Notes under the pieces: generated by a model
Seen by the model: only the letters and a program-made list of their open reading frames with translations
Database searches by the model: none
Told to the model about the DNA's origin: nothing
In this document: piece by piece, positions 11,501 to 23,598 of the stretch
How positions within the stretch are numbered: position 1 is the stretch's first letter
How the letters are laid out: each line of letters opens with the position of its first letter
Translations under genes and position numbers: made by a program
Assembly: GCF_051622035.1 (NCBI RefSeq)
Contig: NC_135358.1
Coordinates: 23,130,501 to 23,194,500, forward strand
DNA: 64,000 nucleotides
DNA from: Arctopsyche grandis
Lineage: Eukaryota; Arthropoda; Insecta; Trichoptera; Hydropsychidae
Direction: 5' to 3'

Positions 11501-14500
11501 ATGGATAGCGGCGATACATTACTGCTATATTGGCATGTACACGTGCACTCCGGCCGAGTCAATCGGAATAGCGGTCATTCTTTATATGCAAAACTGCACA
11601 CCCGGTCGACCCCCTACGACGTAAGGATCTTCTTCACACAGGGATTTCCGTGACGTTTCAGCTTAATCTGGTTAGTTAGACTTCAGTTTAATTCTTTTTC
11701 AAGCAGATTGCTCCAGTTTTCATTGGAGAAGAGTGTAAAAATCGCGACATTAGCGAGTTCAGGATTTTCCTTTCGGTCAATTTCCAAGAAAATGGGATGT
11801 TCTATATCGACTGTTTCGAGAATACTGGAAAAAAAAAGGAGAATCTGGAAGTTTTGATCGTAAGAAGGGGACCGGACTGAAAAGATGCACATCGAAGAGG
11901 CAAGACCGTGTAATAACCAGATTATCTTTAAAGCAGCGATTCAAAACTGATGTAGAAATAAGAACAGATGTATCTTCACAATTTTCCATGGAAATCAGCG
12001 ACTCAACAGTAAGAAGGCGACTCAGAGAAGCTGGACTCTACGGTCGGAAAGCTGCAAAAAAAACAACTACTACTAACCAAGAGAATGAAAACAATCGATT
12101 GGAATGGGCGAAAGCACATGAAAATTGGAGTCCATCAGATTGGCAACGAGTGATATTTTCCGACGAATCAAAATTTAACCTCTATAGTCCTGATGGTTTT
12201 CTGTATGTCCGAAGAAAATTTGGCGAAAGGTATAATGAAAATTGTACCCTTAAAACTGTTAAGCATCCTCCAAGTCAAATGGTCTGGGGCTACTTTTCGT
12301 ACCATAGTATTGGACAATTGGAGTTTCTACAAGGTGCCATCGATGGAAAAAAATATAAAAAAAATTTAGAAAAAAGCTTCGTCCCATCGATGGAAAACCA
12401 CCTCTCATATTTCGATGACATAATCTTTCAAGATGACTCTGCCCCTTGTCATCGAGCTAAATTGGTGAGTATTCATTTTATTTGATAGCATTGAATATAA
12501 ATTATAAAATTTCAATAAAAAAACTGAAATATTTTTTTTTACTTTTTTTAGGTTTGGGACTATTTACAAGAAATGGGTGTAAAGACACTACCATGGCCTG
12601 GCAATAGTCCCGATTTAAATCCAATCGAAAATTTATGGATGTGTAACAAGTACAGGATAAGGAAGAACTACTCTTAAATCGTTGAAAGAAATAATAGAAA
12701 AGATATGGTACGAAGACTTCCCAATCGAAAATTTAAAAACTTAAGTAGATTCTATGCCAAACCGAATAAAAGAAGTTATAAAATCGTAAGGAGCCGCTAC
12801 AAAATATTAATTTCTTTTTTAGAATTTGTAGATAATAATATGTGACTGTAATAAAATTAAAAATGTATATGTATAGTTTTTTTAGTTTAATTTTCATTTC
12901 AAATTTCATTTAACCGTGAAGTCAACGCACGGTCGTAAAATCTGCCCTCCATTAAATTTGTCCCCAACTCATTTTTATGACTTTTTTTTCACGTTTGGTG
13001 TTACAAGAATTCACTATGGTACAACCCATCATTTAAATGACTTTCGGTTTTGGTTTTATATAAAATTACCGAAATTTCACGCAAAAACATGTTTCGCTTT
13101 AGCGTTCCGTTTTATGTGACTGCTGCTGTATATACTCGTACATAAAGCAATTTCAAATTCCGTAGCGCTGTTGTAGGTCAATTTCTTGAAGCTTCGAAAA
13201 GTCTTTTGTACAATATGTATAAAGAAGCGAATGCATATACGAAAAATATTATGCACGAACCCGTACGACTGTTTAAATCTTGTTGCAAAATTGCGTGTCT
13301 GTTTTTAATGACACACCGCTCACTGACATAACAGTTGAAACCATTGAGAAAATGCAGTTGCCAATTGAACGTCACCATGTGATAATTATTATGTGCACGC
13401 GGATTGCACAGAACACTAATCGATTGTTGTATTTTATTTATGTACGTAGTAATAATAGATGAAGTTTTGTGATTATGCGAAAATTCTAACTCGAGATTTT
13501 GACTGATTCGAACTCAAATCGATCACAGATTACGTTTTCATGATCTAGAAAAAAATGTATGATTTTTTGACCGATTTTTTGGTCCTATCAAACTGAAACT
13601 TAGTACATGTTACTGAAATTCTTATGATATGATTTAATTGACCGGAAATGGTACCTCCCCTTATAGGTGTCCTTTTTTTTATAAGTTTTTGAACTCAATT
13701 ATTTCCCAAACCGCTAACCGAATCAGACTGAATTTTTTTACATGTAATAGAAATTATAAATTTTCTACCTATATTTTTACCTTGACCGGAAGTAGTACTT
13801 TTACTTTAGAGAATCGAGGTTTTTTTGTTTTGCTCAGAAACCTTGCAGCGTATTGTCACCCCTGAGCAAAGAGATGTCACCCCTGGCTCAAAAATATCAG
13901 GAGAAATGAAGGGGGGGGGGGGGAGTATGAACAATCGTGCATTTATTGTATAGGTAGTACATATGTATATATGTAACTATGTACGTACTTATGTATGTAC
14001 ATATCTTTACAATTTTGCACGCAGAATCTCGCATCGGTGAAAGCACGTTGCACATCAACCGTATGTGTAAATTATTAGATTGTGGAAGAAGTTGATAATT
14101 TATATCTAGGACACATTGTGAGTATGACTACATATTAAAATTTAATATTCCGTTGTATTCGAAAAAACTTTTGATCCGTTAAGATGGATGGTTGTGAAAC
14201 TTGGAAATCAAACATGAGGGAGAGCGAAAAACATGAACAAGGTGGAGCGAGTATAAAGTAGCAGTGATTGGTAGATTGAAAAAACCTTGTAAAAAAAAGG
14301 TACGAAAAGTACGAAAATGGTATCTAAAAGAAGAATTACGGAAAGCGAATAAACGATCCGAAAAAAGAAAATGGAATACGTTGGATACGCAAGAGAAGAA
14401 GGAATGTAAGACGACTGAAACATATAACAAATCGTCTGGAGTCTGGTCGCTTGATAATTAATCCTAAATTAGAATGAGGTCACTCAATTTAATAAGCTTA

Positions 14501-17500
14501 TTCTTCCGTGGCAATTATCCCTCCAGACATGTAACTCTTCGTGGAGTAGATTGTAATAAATAAATAAACTGGAGTAGATTGTAAATAATTCTTGCCATTC
14601 GGAAGAGCGGCATCTTCGATTCCAATAGAAAATTACCCATTTCTAAATATGTAAGTAAATGTACTAAAACAACATTAGCAAAGAGCGTTCACTTAACGGT
14701 GGCATGTGGGTTTGTACATTGTTTGACTGTTGGGACATTGTTGTCATATCCCAATTCCCATTTAGGTGATATTTTGGCATTTAGTGTGAAAGGAAATGCA
14801 CACTGCACATATGAAAGAGATGTGTGAAACTCGGTTTTAATCATTGGACTTTTGACGAGGATACATGCCACCATTGTTCTCAAGAAAAAGAGAAAATGCT
14901 CGAAATAATTAATTTTTCGAAATCATTCTATCAATTTTCGGAAGATTGATGCTCCAAGCCCTAAGTCGATAAAAATTTCAAAGTCATCAATTCCTTATCG
15001 GGACACTTAAAAAATAATTCAAAACTAAACTACACTCCTCTTAAAACTAGGTGAGTTTTGCACTGTCCACCACGTCTTCGGTTTTCCGATCGAATGGAGA
15101 GGAGTTGCGAGATCGAAGCTGGCCGTTTGGTCGCTGGTTGCTCAAGAAATGTTGCGAAAACCAACGCGGCGGATTAACGAGTGCACTCCAAGGTTGCCTT
15201 TTGCGAAACGAAGCGACCGCTTTTAGGCTGTCGTCGTGTCGGCCACTCACTCTCTAGCTCGAATTGTCTCAATTTTACAGCTGGTTCTTCCTCGGGTCGT
15301 GACCGTTAAAACCAAAATTGGGAAACTGGGTAGAACAAAGGCACTAGTCTGATTGTCCACGATTTAACATCTGATCTAGATTTAGTCACTTAAGAAAAGC
15401 TGTGCGACAAAAAAAGGGAGATTTCTACAGCATGCCACTGATATGCATATACGTATGTACATATGTATGTAGATACCTATGTATAAGCAGTGGTGTAGTG
15501 GGGCCAGAACGACGTATTGGCACCTCATTTTCGAACCGGAACGCGTTTCAGCATAATAATTTCACATTTTTAATATCAAAATAGTATAAAAATTTTACCA
15601 CTTTTGCAATATTTTTTAGACGAGAATTTGTTTAAAAAAAAAGATGTCAGTGAAAATGAATTCTGGACATTATTAAAATGTTTCAAATATAACAAAATAC
15701 TTCAAATATTTAAGTTCGTAATGTAAATAATTGCGGCAGATTTTTTTTAGTTTCATAGTAGTTTTGAGATTATGTGCATTATTTATGAATTATAGGTTTC
15801 CAAGTTTGTTTTTTTATTTGTAATATCGTTATGTTTACTAATATTTAATAACATTCCAGCTTCCAAATTAACTTTCCTTTGCCATTCGCATCCTTTTCCG
15901 GTAAGGTGTTGGGCTTCCACCTTCTCGTGGTCCCTACCGAACAGAACCCTTAATATATACTTCTTTAACAATAGTGACAAAGAGGAGCCTTTCAGCATGT
16001 ATCGTAAATAAGTTTTCGACCTTAGGGTATTTGAGTCGAGTTGGAATGAATTACATATGTAAAAATACATACTTGTTGTTATTTTTTTTTTAAATCGAGC
16101 GTTCCGACACCTTAAAATTTCGCACCACTACCTATAAGGGGAGATATCAGTGGCGTGCTGTGGAAATCTCCCCGCTTTTTTCGCAGTCTTACTTACGTGT
16201 GAGCGCGCAGAATACAATGGGACTAGGTGACGCCATACCGAGTCCCCCTGTATCCTAAGGCTGTGCGATAAAAACAGAGAGATATCTACGGCACTCCACT
16301 TTCGACCGAATTTTGAAAATTAAAAAAAAGCTTAAAACTCAACGATTAACATTTTATTAAAGGATACAAAGTCTCAGTGTGATAGGATTCAGGGTGTTAT
16401 AATTATTTCTAAAATACATACACGAACATTTTTTAAACATCGTGAAAACGTGATCAGGGGGGTTGATACAAAATATAAATCAGTCAAAATCTCGAGGTCA
16501 AATTTTCGCACGATCACAATATCAACTTAATTGATATGTACATATACATATGTACATGTACATATGTAAAAACAAGACATGAAAATTTCTCACCAAAACA
16601 TTACTATCGATAATTCGAATATGTATACAATGTAAGTATGTACATACATAAGTAAAACTCATAGGTCAAAATTACGCAAGAGACAAGTTGGATTGGGTAA
16701 AAGCGAAATTATTGGTCAGTAGCGAGATGACCTTGTTACCGTCCCTTGCATTTTACGTCATGCGTACAACGCATTACATATAAAGTATTTGGTCCAATAT
16801 ACACCTTTCTAGTTGATCTTAATCAATTTACCGGAAGTAGTAATTAGTGGTGTGGTGCCAATAAAAAACTTTGTATATTTTTTATCGTATATCCCTGTCG
16901 ATATGGTAAAACATTTCTACTAATTTGATTACAATCAAATCAAAAGTCCCAAAGATCCAGCCCACACCGGGAGATTGGCGAGCAACTCGGTTACTCGGCG
17001 ACTTAGTTGCACGACCAGATCAAATACATGCAGTTGCATATAGCATGCCGCATTGGTTACCCAAGCAATAAAATCGGTCGACCCGCGACAACAGTGGTTT
17101 ATTGCTTGAGTGACCAGCACAATCCTTCAAAATGTACGCTTGGTGATTAGTTGCTGGTGACTATAACCTGAAAAACCTATGAACACGTGTGACTATATCG
17201 TCACATTTTGAAAACTCTAATAGATATTAGTGAGCAGATTCTCGGTAGCTTTTGGTTGCCCGAGTTGAGTGACCAAAAGTGACCACGAGAAACTGCGCTT
17301 GGGCAACGCAAGCCGCCCGGTGTGGCCCAACTCAGACATAAAAAATTGATTTCACTCAGGAAAAAGACACGCGAATTTTCTGCATTTTTATGCAGATACA
17401 TACATATATATATGTACAGTGTATATATTTTTATAGATTCATTATTCACTGATGATTCCATTAAAATGAGTGACAAAAATAACTTTAAGAATCAGTAACC

Positions 17501-20500
17501 AATTAAAGATTACATGTATTTTGAGTTCCAAATTGGATTATACAAAATATCAAAGTGTTCTAATAATTTTACAGACTAAAATATTATTCAAGTAACTTAT
17601 TTGATTGCATCTCAAAAGGGAAAAAATTGCATAGCTCTTCCGATTAACATCTTTTGAATTTGACATGTGAGTGATATTGACAATGAACTAATGAAAAAGT
17701 GCGAGAAGAGAAAGCAGGAAGGAGATACGTGTGCGAAAAGTGCCAAGCCTGCGTACAGAAGAACAACGAATAGAATTCAAGTAGAAGTAGAAGGTTGAAT
17801 ATGTTACAGAGTGTTGCAAAACGACAAACGAGGTCAAATCGTAATCGCGCCGAAGCCTTTTTTATCAGCATGTATTTCTTTTTTTCTTTTTAAGAACAAG
17901 TAGAAATTGATGCAGTGGTGCAGCAGTTAAATGTGTATGTATATCGGTTAATTTCCACAGCACGAACGCGAGACAAACACCCCGTGAAGATGACATCGCC
18001 TCGACTTTCTGTATTTTGCAGTCACAACTGATAAATAAATCTGTTTATGAGCAAATAAATCAAGTAAATCTAAAGGTTTATACGGTTTTACAGTGTAGAC
18101 GTCAGAAGTTGAGGAAACATCTGAATATTTCCATATGGTTACAGGTATAACAAGGCGATATGAACAATGTCATGCATGTACAATGTACGTACAAAAATTG
18201 CAACGGTTGTTTCGAAGATCTTTGAGAATACTGTTCAAATATGCTTTCAAAATTTTAAAATCCTAATCTTGTTGACTTTTAACTAATACCTGAATTATTT
18301 TACGTACATTTTAAAGAATATATTCCGAGATTGTGTTGACCCAGTTGTTCTCTAAGTGATGGGCACCAAAAATGTCATACAGGGAGAGAAATTTATGAGC
18401 ATACATATTACGTTCCAGTATCATGTCACAAATGAATTTCCAGCTTAAGATTTAGATTCTATCCTTCATAGCGATGATTTCAAAAATTATTTGCATACAT
18501 ATGTAATTGGTAAAAATATACTATTATTTGAATGTTGTAATATATGTACATATGTATTCATAAAATTCAAGAATTTGCTTTATCATAACTAGTGGCCGGA
18601 TCCACAGCGCGCCGTTTATTGTTCAATTGTTGTAAAAGGTTCGCCCAACCTTTTTTTTTGTACTCTAGCTTTGTAAATAGAACCAAACCGCCCCGATTCC
18701 TGGAAAAAGCACGGTCTCTATCCGCAGTCTAATCATAACAGTTATTCTCAGCAGTTTTCTTGAGACATCTTTCCGAAGGAATGAGAAATACACTATTGTA
18801 GAATAGTATATTTCTTAGAATGTGAATATTAAATGTTATTATTGTAATGAAATTCTTTGACTTTCAATAGCATCTAAACAATATCCTAGGGTTCTTGCAG
18901 TGATCCTTGCCAAAGGAGGACCCACAAAATATTAATAACAATTTATGTAATATATTTTTAATCAATCCCAATCCTTGTTTTATTTTAAATTCCGTTCATT
19001 TAAAAATTATGAGAGATTTTCAGGGGTGCTTCAGACTTATGGCCAAGGCTGTATATGTACATAGGTATTACAATGTGCCGATTGGAATGTATTCCTCTAT
19101 TATATGTACACATAAATAAGATTTTCGTTCATTTCAAATATAAAACATTTATCTTGAAAAAAAATTCACATCCAATATATTTACATATATATGATTTTTT
19201 GTTGGATTTGGTGGGTCCCAAAATAAATTCTGAGAAGCATTTCTCTAACCAACTGATTTTCATGCATAAATACAGTAACCAATTCAATGTAGCAATTGTG
19301 GGAAACATTAATTTAGTGAATATATGACGGTATACTCCATTCGACTCAAATTTTAAATGCTAATGAGATTCGATCACTGCAAATAACATTAAAATAACGC
19401 GTGTATAAAATATTCAACGAGACAAATTGACAGGGATAGATTCGGAATATGCAAGGTCGAAACGAACAATGAATAAGCGAAATCGTTATGCATTTCTATA
19501 CATTGTTATTGGTAATTTATTCTGCTCGTATCATACAAGGACCTTATTGATTATATGCACAATCAACAGTCTTATATATGTGAGACACATCTTCGGTGTA
19601 AATGGCCAACAAGAATACAAATGTGTTAAAATCCGATAATATTGGCATAGCTTGTAATAATATGTTTTTTTTTTAATTGAGGCTTACATAAGTTTGAAGA
19701 TTTAATGAACCTCAATGTCTTATTATACACTTATATGTAAATAGCTACCCAATGAAAACCAAATACAAATCAAAACTGATGTCATCTAAAATTTCGAAAA
19801 TTGGCGTATGATACTGACAAATTACACTCTTTGCAAATTATATATAGGTAATAGGCAGATTGACCGGTTTCTATGTTCTAGTATTGTTGCAGTACAAAAA
19901 TTGACAGCATACAAAAACTCGCTTAAGTGAGACAGGAAAAAGGCTGCAATCGTTCAATTAAAGTAGGCGGTCGAATGCTCGTTGAAACATACATATACAA
20001 AATTTACCGTCATACGTGGTTTTGGATGAGTCGAGCAGCTTGAACGTGAAGGGTATGTGCACCTTGGTCATCTTTATCTGCATCGCTCGATGTGGTGGCG
20101 GAGATCTGTGCATTGGAGCTCTAAACACCAGGTCATCTCCGTGCACCCTCACCATCAACATAGTTCTGAAAAATGCAAACAGCATCAATTGAGCATCGGA
20201 TATACATATTTACATATTTTATTTTAAAAATATATATAAAACGATGGGTTATGTTATATTGATCCATGGATAATTAAACTCGAATGTTAATATTACATAC
20301 TTTTAAAACGAGTTATGTAAAGATGTTAAAATTTCGCTATAATGGCTTAAGATTATTGCAAAAATTGGATTTCCAATTACATACATACTATGTGTTTCAT
20401 AATTTGTTTGGCAATATTGTATGAATCTAAGGTCAGGTTAATAGACAAATATCAAACAATGTTATTGGTTTTTGTATACTTTTCATATGGTATTTTTTAA

Positions 20501-22975
20501 TGAATAAATCTGAGAATTAATATACATATGTATGTATGTACACATGTTCATGTTACATGCAATTTGTGAGATTGCTTATTTCATAAAATTGTTTATCTCA
20601 AGAATGGTGCAAGCCTGTTGCTTTTTTTTATAAATAAAAGTTAGCTTGATAATATAGGCATTCATTTGCATATGTTTTAACAATTTCTTTATCAATATAT
20701 GTAATTATTTGTATTGCTGCGACTATAATATAGTTATTCATACACAAAACCAATATATTTTCCAAAATGTACTTGTTTTTTTTTTGTGACTACAATTATA
20801 TTGATATTTTATTAGTGTGATACCCGAATAGGGATGTGAACAATACAAATATTTTTAATAAAAATGAAATAGACGATAATGTCAATTAAAACATATTTTA
20901 TGTTTCAATTCGGATTAGGGGGTGACGACAATGATACAGATTTTCTAAAATGGAAAATTAGATTTTTTATGTGGTGAAATATCATTTGGTTTAGTTCAAA
21001 AAAAAAATTACAGACGTTATTAGTATATATGTATGGACTTTACTAAATTCATGAAACAAGCAAAACAAATCATACCTATTTCATCAATATTTTTCACAAT
21101 ACACATTAAGGAGTAATAAGATTGAGGATCACCCGATAAGTGATAACAAAAATTTTCAAGGTATCACCGACAAGTTACTATTTGAACTTATGTAACTACG
21201 TAGTATGAAGATGAAAGGCACTTCTCAATTTCGTAACAAATTTTAAACATTTATCTCGGTGTTGGGCTACCTCCTGATCCGGGCTAGAGCCATGGCTGTC
21301 CCCCCGATGCCCAGGCCATGAATATAGACATACTTATTCATCTATATTTATAATTCTATATTGAAATATGTATGTATATTTTGTACACATAATGTCAAAG
21401 TCAACACGCAGATATACATACATACACTGAGACTGAATCATGAAACATTGCATTAGTTCAAAACGTGATACTGATAGACATGGCCAGCCAACTCAGAAGT
21501 GCCGCAGATGTAAGGCACCCGAGCCTCATGTATGAAAGGGGCTCCAGAAAATTAAAATAAAAGGAAGGAAAAAAGCATTTTATTTACAACACTTTTATGA
21601 AAACACAAACACTTGCACTACTGTCTTAGGTAGATGAAGTGCGGAAACGAGTCTTTCAGCTTGCTTCTTCTTGCAAGTAAGGCGATCCTAACAAAACATT
21701 GTACAAATTTTGACAGAGAACAAGCCTCTTCGAATACATTTTTTTAAATATTGTATTTATGCAATGTATTATACAGATTTTTTTTTCGTAGTTGGAACAC
21801 CCATTTGAAGAAAGCCTTATTCCTTAGATATATTAGAAGATATATTCCTTTGCAACCTGTGTTTTTAGAATCTGCTGTAATGAGAACACCGACTGATACT
21901 GATTTTATTTATTTAGAATACATGGAGAAGGCGGCAAAGCCGACAGGGTTCACAGGGTGTGACTTCATATAAATAATAAAATAAAACAAAAATACTCATG
22001 ACAATAATAAAATAAAAGAAAACAAAAGTAAACACGAAAAAGAATATGATATAAGAGATAAAAATACCTGAACCGGTAACATTATACAACTAAGAGAAAA
22101 CAAAAATATAGTAAATATATTTAGAAAAGAAGAATTACAAAAATCCTTTAAGTTTAAGAAAAATATCAAGCTTGTTTTTAAAAATATTAAGGTTTTCAGA
22201 ATTTACTACATTGTTGGGAAGACTATCCCAAACTGAATCTACATACCCTGTTTGAAAAGAAGCAATCTCTGATCAATTTATTTGATTCTATCCTTTATGG
22301 AAGCCGCGAGTGCGACCTCTGACATGTGTTTTCTGTCAGTGTTTTCATTGAACCTAATAAGTTTGAACATATGACAATTATAATGATTATTTATCATTTT
22401 ATAAAGACATCGATTAAGTCGCCATTATTCTTCTCGTCTCCAGTGTAGTGACAAGTCAACCTTTCGTCGATACAGCCTCTCGGCTTATATTTTATTGTTT
22501 GTAATATGAATTAGAATCAACCGATTGACAGTTGATCTATTGAATACGATTTTTTTTTTAATTTTCTCGATAATAGCAACTGATATTACAAAACGATTAA
22601 ACGAGGACGCTCCAAATTACAAGTAAACAATCGTGCGATAAGTCGTAGCCGAATGATATTTATTTGAACAGCGCGTATACGAATCACCTATTCGACAAAG
22701 TTGTTTACATTTTGAGGCATTTTCAGCGCGCGCATGAAAACACGACGCACATCGGACCATTTGACAGATGCCGCAGCGACATTATGACATTAGCGAGAAA
22801 GAGAGGGAGAGGGAGGGGGATATGTGGGGAATGTAGTGTTAGAGCGAGAGGTAGATAGATAGATAGGTAGATGGGTAGACCTGAGTCCCAAGAGAGCGCA
22901 GACGCAGACGCTGGCCAGCATCAGCAGAGCCGGCAGCGCGGCCGAGAGGTCCATGGCGGCGGGCAGAGCGCTCAT
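5560..22975 (-). CDS. CGRRF1: CGRRF1-type RING-finger E3 ligase homologue, complete, seven exons
   Basis: Exons in transcript order: 22975-22881, 20165-20008, 9017-8855, 7753-7606, 7506-7399, 5952-5808, 5726-5560 (TAA at 5560-5562). Phases 2,1,2,0,0,1 agree throughout, giving 984 nt and 327 aa, close to the 332 aa I recall for human CGRRF1. Seen: a hydrophobic N-terminal segment (residues about 9-31, LPALLMLASVCVCALLGL) fitting a membrane anchor; a middle region with YPLVVLLTRDDD, VNVVHIKD and ILAQYLKQANGQLSCLKQLY, matching the CGRRF1 order; and a C-terminal C3HC4 RING (CAVC, CRHTCVCAQC, CPMC). CGRRF1 family proteins are membrane-anchored E3 ubiquitin ligases. The tail after the RING (EDYVPMELGSPPSKGPLRWL) extends beyond the human form. 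A second in-frame ATG lies at 22952-22954. Intron 2 is about 11 kb and full of mobile elements. The acceptor at 9017 may shift by 3 bp. Confidence 0.9.
6096..6400 (+). repeat. Dispersed repeat B, copy 1
   Basis: Shares with 13452-13760, in order: GAAGTTTTGTGAT, AACTCGAGATTTTGACTGAT, TTGACCGGAAATG, TACCTCCCCTTATA and CCCAAACCGCTAA. Same orientation, both in introns of the RING gene. A further inverted fragment lies at 16482-16530. Class not determined. Confidence 0.6.
7143..7242 (+). repeat. Dispersed repeat A, copy 2
   Basis: Second copy of the repeat at 3845-3950, in the intron between RING-gene exons 5 and 6. Confidence 0.6.
7883..8470. repeat. Large foldback element (long inverted repeat) in a RING-gene intron
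   Basis: The left arm from 7883 (ACACCGAATCC) to about 8110 is repeated as reverse complement from about 8183 to 8470 (GGATTCGGTGT). Matched blocks include GCATTCGGCAAGAGAATTGC, GTTCACGGATTCCGTAAATT, AGTGTCAAAGTGACAGCTGA and the ACATATTATTATGTATAATA segment. The right arm carries about 60 extra bases (8265-8345) absent from the left. Arms exceed 200 bp at about 95% identity in the matched blocks. No coding capacity was seen. Confidence 0.85.
9021..10220. other. Intron 2 of the RING gene, proximal part: no gene seen
   Basis: Strongly AT-rich, low-complexity sequence without splice-compatible coding segments or clear repeats. Confidence 0.4.
10221..10700. other. GC-richer unclassified segment in intron 2
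   Basis: Base composition is less AT-rich than the neighbours. A plus-strand frame (about 10388-10630) is protein-like in composition but lacks recognisable motifs, and overlapping frames on both strands are equally open. A repeat fragment is more likely than an exon. Confidence 0.25.
10726..11075. mobile_element. Chimeric palindromic MITE: GGTCTACC-family arms around a CAGTGGCG-family half
   Basis: The left arm begins GGTCTCCGTGACGAGCC and continues through GCAAATATCGGAAGGCAAAG. The core is ACTTAATTTGCGCGAGCAGG followed by the right half of the CAGTGGCGTGC family (GAGAGATAATTTCACCGCATGCCACT, ending near 10957). Then comes the reverse-complement arm (GTACCGTTTACCATGCACCC ... CCCGTGAGATAGACC). 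Compare 39718-40088 and 41387-41700. Confidence 0.75.
11723..12810 (+). pseudogene. Degenerate Tc1/mariner-superfamily transposase (DD34E) with an apparent intron
   Basis: Tc1-type transposases cut and paste DNA using a DDE triad. Seen: an N-terminal helix-turn-helix (LASSGFSFRSISKKMGCS), a second one (ISDSTVRRRLREAGL), then FSDESKFN (first Asp), FQDDSAPCHRA (second Asp) and PGNSPDLNPIENLW (Glu). Spacing fits DD34E if the second of the paired Asp residues is used. An 87-bp GT-AG interval (12465-12551) interrupts the frame between AKL and VWDYLQ and restores it exactly when removed, so it reads as an intron. Lesions: a frameshift in the A-run at 11829-11837, another near 12640, and in-frame TAA codons near 12745 and at 12787. 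No terminal repeats were identified. It lies in intron 2 of the RING gene, same direction as the plus strand. Confidence 0.85.
13452..13760 (+). repeat. Dispersed repeat B, copy 2
   Basis: See the copy at 6096-6400; the same ordered blocks are present. Confidence 0.6.
13761..16147. other. Intron 2 of the RING gene, central part: repeat debris
   Basis: Contains a poly-G run (13911-13923). A segment at about 14200-14575 ending in AATAAATAAATAAA may be a LINE 3' end. A GC-rich patch at about 15050-15255 has open frames on both strands but no recognisable motif. The right half of a CAGTGGCG-family MITE lies at about 15393-15440. No host exon was identified. Confidence 0.35.
16148..16300. mobile_element. 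CAGTGGCGTGC-family palindromic MITE
   Basis: Begins CAGTGGCGTGCTGTGGAAAT and ends with the reverse complement (GCACTCCACT). The inner part is itself palindromic (GGGACTAGGTGACG / CCGAGTCCCC). Same family as copies at 28387, 41387, 43150 and 52843. Confidence 0.8.
16958..17331. mobile_element. MITE with inverted ends near GGGCCACACCGGG
   Basis: The left end AGCCCACACCGGGAGATTGG and right end GCCGCCCGGTGTGGCCCAA are inverted repeats. Internal sequence is GC-richer than flanks and noncoding. A target duplication was not resolved. Confidence 0.55.
17332..19950. other. Intron 2 of the RING gene, distal part: no gene seen
   Basis: Mostly AT-rich sequence with TACATA simple repeats. It includes one half of a hAT-like MITE at about 18594-18660. 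No splice-compatible coding segment until the exon at 20008-20165. Confidence 0.35.
18594..18660 (+). repeat. Single end of the CCGTTTATTGTTCAA-type MITE
   Basis: Shares GCCGTTTATTGTTCAATTGT with both arms of the element nested at 28469-28601. The second arm is not evident here. Confidence 0.5.
20166..21900. other. Intron 1 of the RING gene, 3' part: no gene seen
   Basis: AT-rich. Around 21255-21325 (GGGCTACCTCCTGATCCGGG) and 21480-21560 there are GC-richer fragments likely derived from repeats. No exon supported. Confidence 0.3.
21900..22490 (-). mobile_element. 5'-truncated LINE (jockey/CR1-like) 3' end
   Basis: Read on the minus strand, fragments of a non-LTR reverse transcriptase C-terminus appear in order: a basic stretch leading into DLIDVFIKM, then DSVWDSLPNNVVNSENLNIF and KNKLDIFLKLKG before a stop. 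This WNSLP-NNVV-NSFKNKLD pattern is typical of the C-terminus of jockey/CR1-type elements. Frames are broken. The element ends in an AAATAAATAAAA tail near 21905. It lies in intron 1 of the RING gene, same orientation as that gene. Confidence 0.75.
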
Positions 22976-23490
22976 CTTGAGCGCGCGCCCCACTTGTTCG
23001 CCCCACTCGCTCGTCCAGCCCGCCCGCACCCCACGCGCCACACGTCACACTCCGCACCCGCGCGCGTGCACACACGACCACACACCTCCGCGCACCGACA
23101 CGGACTGGCCGACTGTCGAGTGACGAACGGCGCGCGCATTTCCCCATAACCTCCCACTTTCCTCTCTTGGACGACTGTCAACTGTCAAAACGCACACGTT
23201 TGACAGCTACCGCTCTCGCTCCCGATTATCCGGGTGTCGATTATCCGGTCTGCGGATTATCCGTGCTATTTTTTTAAACTTCATTCTGATTATTTTGCCT
23301 CGCCAATTCGGTAATTTTTTTTATTATTTAGCCTTCAATCTCATTTCAACTGGAAAACATCTGGGTATCCCCTTTATTCCTCCGCCTATCTGGTTATTTC
23401 CGTTTCAAGTTCGATTTACATACATATATCTCTATAATATCAATGCCGCGCTTTCGAATTTGGTCTGTTCGTCGTCGCCGTAAGATACAA
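22870..23490. promoter_or_regulatory. GC/CpG-rich divergent promoter region of CGRRF1 (minus) and the Jerky-like gene (plus)
   Basis: From about 22880 to 23140 the sequence is strikingly GC- and CpG-rich (GCGCGCGCCCC, CCGCACCCGCGCGCGTGC) in an AT-rich window. It covers the first coding exon of CGRRF1 and its upstream region. Further out are CTGTCAACTGTCAAA (23175-23189) and TTTGACAG (23199-23206), then three GATTATCCG repeats (23224, 23239, 23255). The plus-strand gene at 24171 has a splice acceptor just before its ATG, so its transcription start probably lies in this region or just right of it. The shared promoter is inference. Confidence 0.5.
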
Positions 23491-23598
23491 TGTAGCTTTT
23501 GTGTTGTATTTTTAAAAATTCGTGTTTAATACCTGGTTTTATCCGTTTTTAACCGTGTTTTATGCCTGGTTATTTGTTTTTGTTTACGATTTAAGGTA

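Noticed and set aside
22790..23181. Overlapping long frames on both strands in the GC-rich island
   Set aside because: High GC lowers stop-codon frequency. Only the minus-strand frame ending at the phase-matched donor (22881) is supported, as CGRRF1 exon 1.
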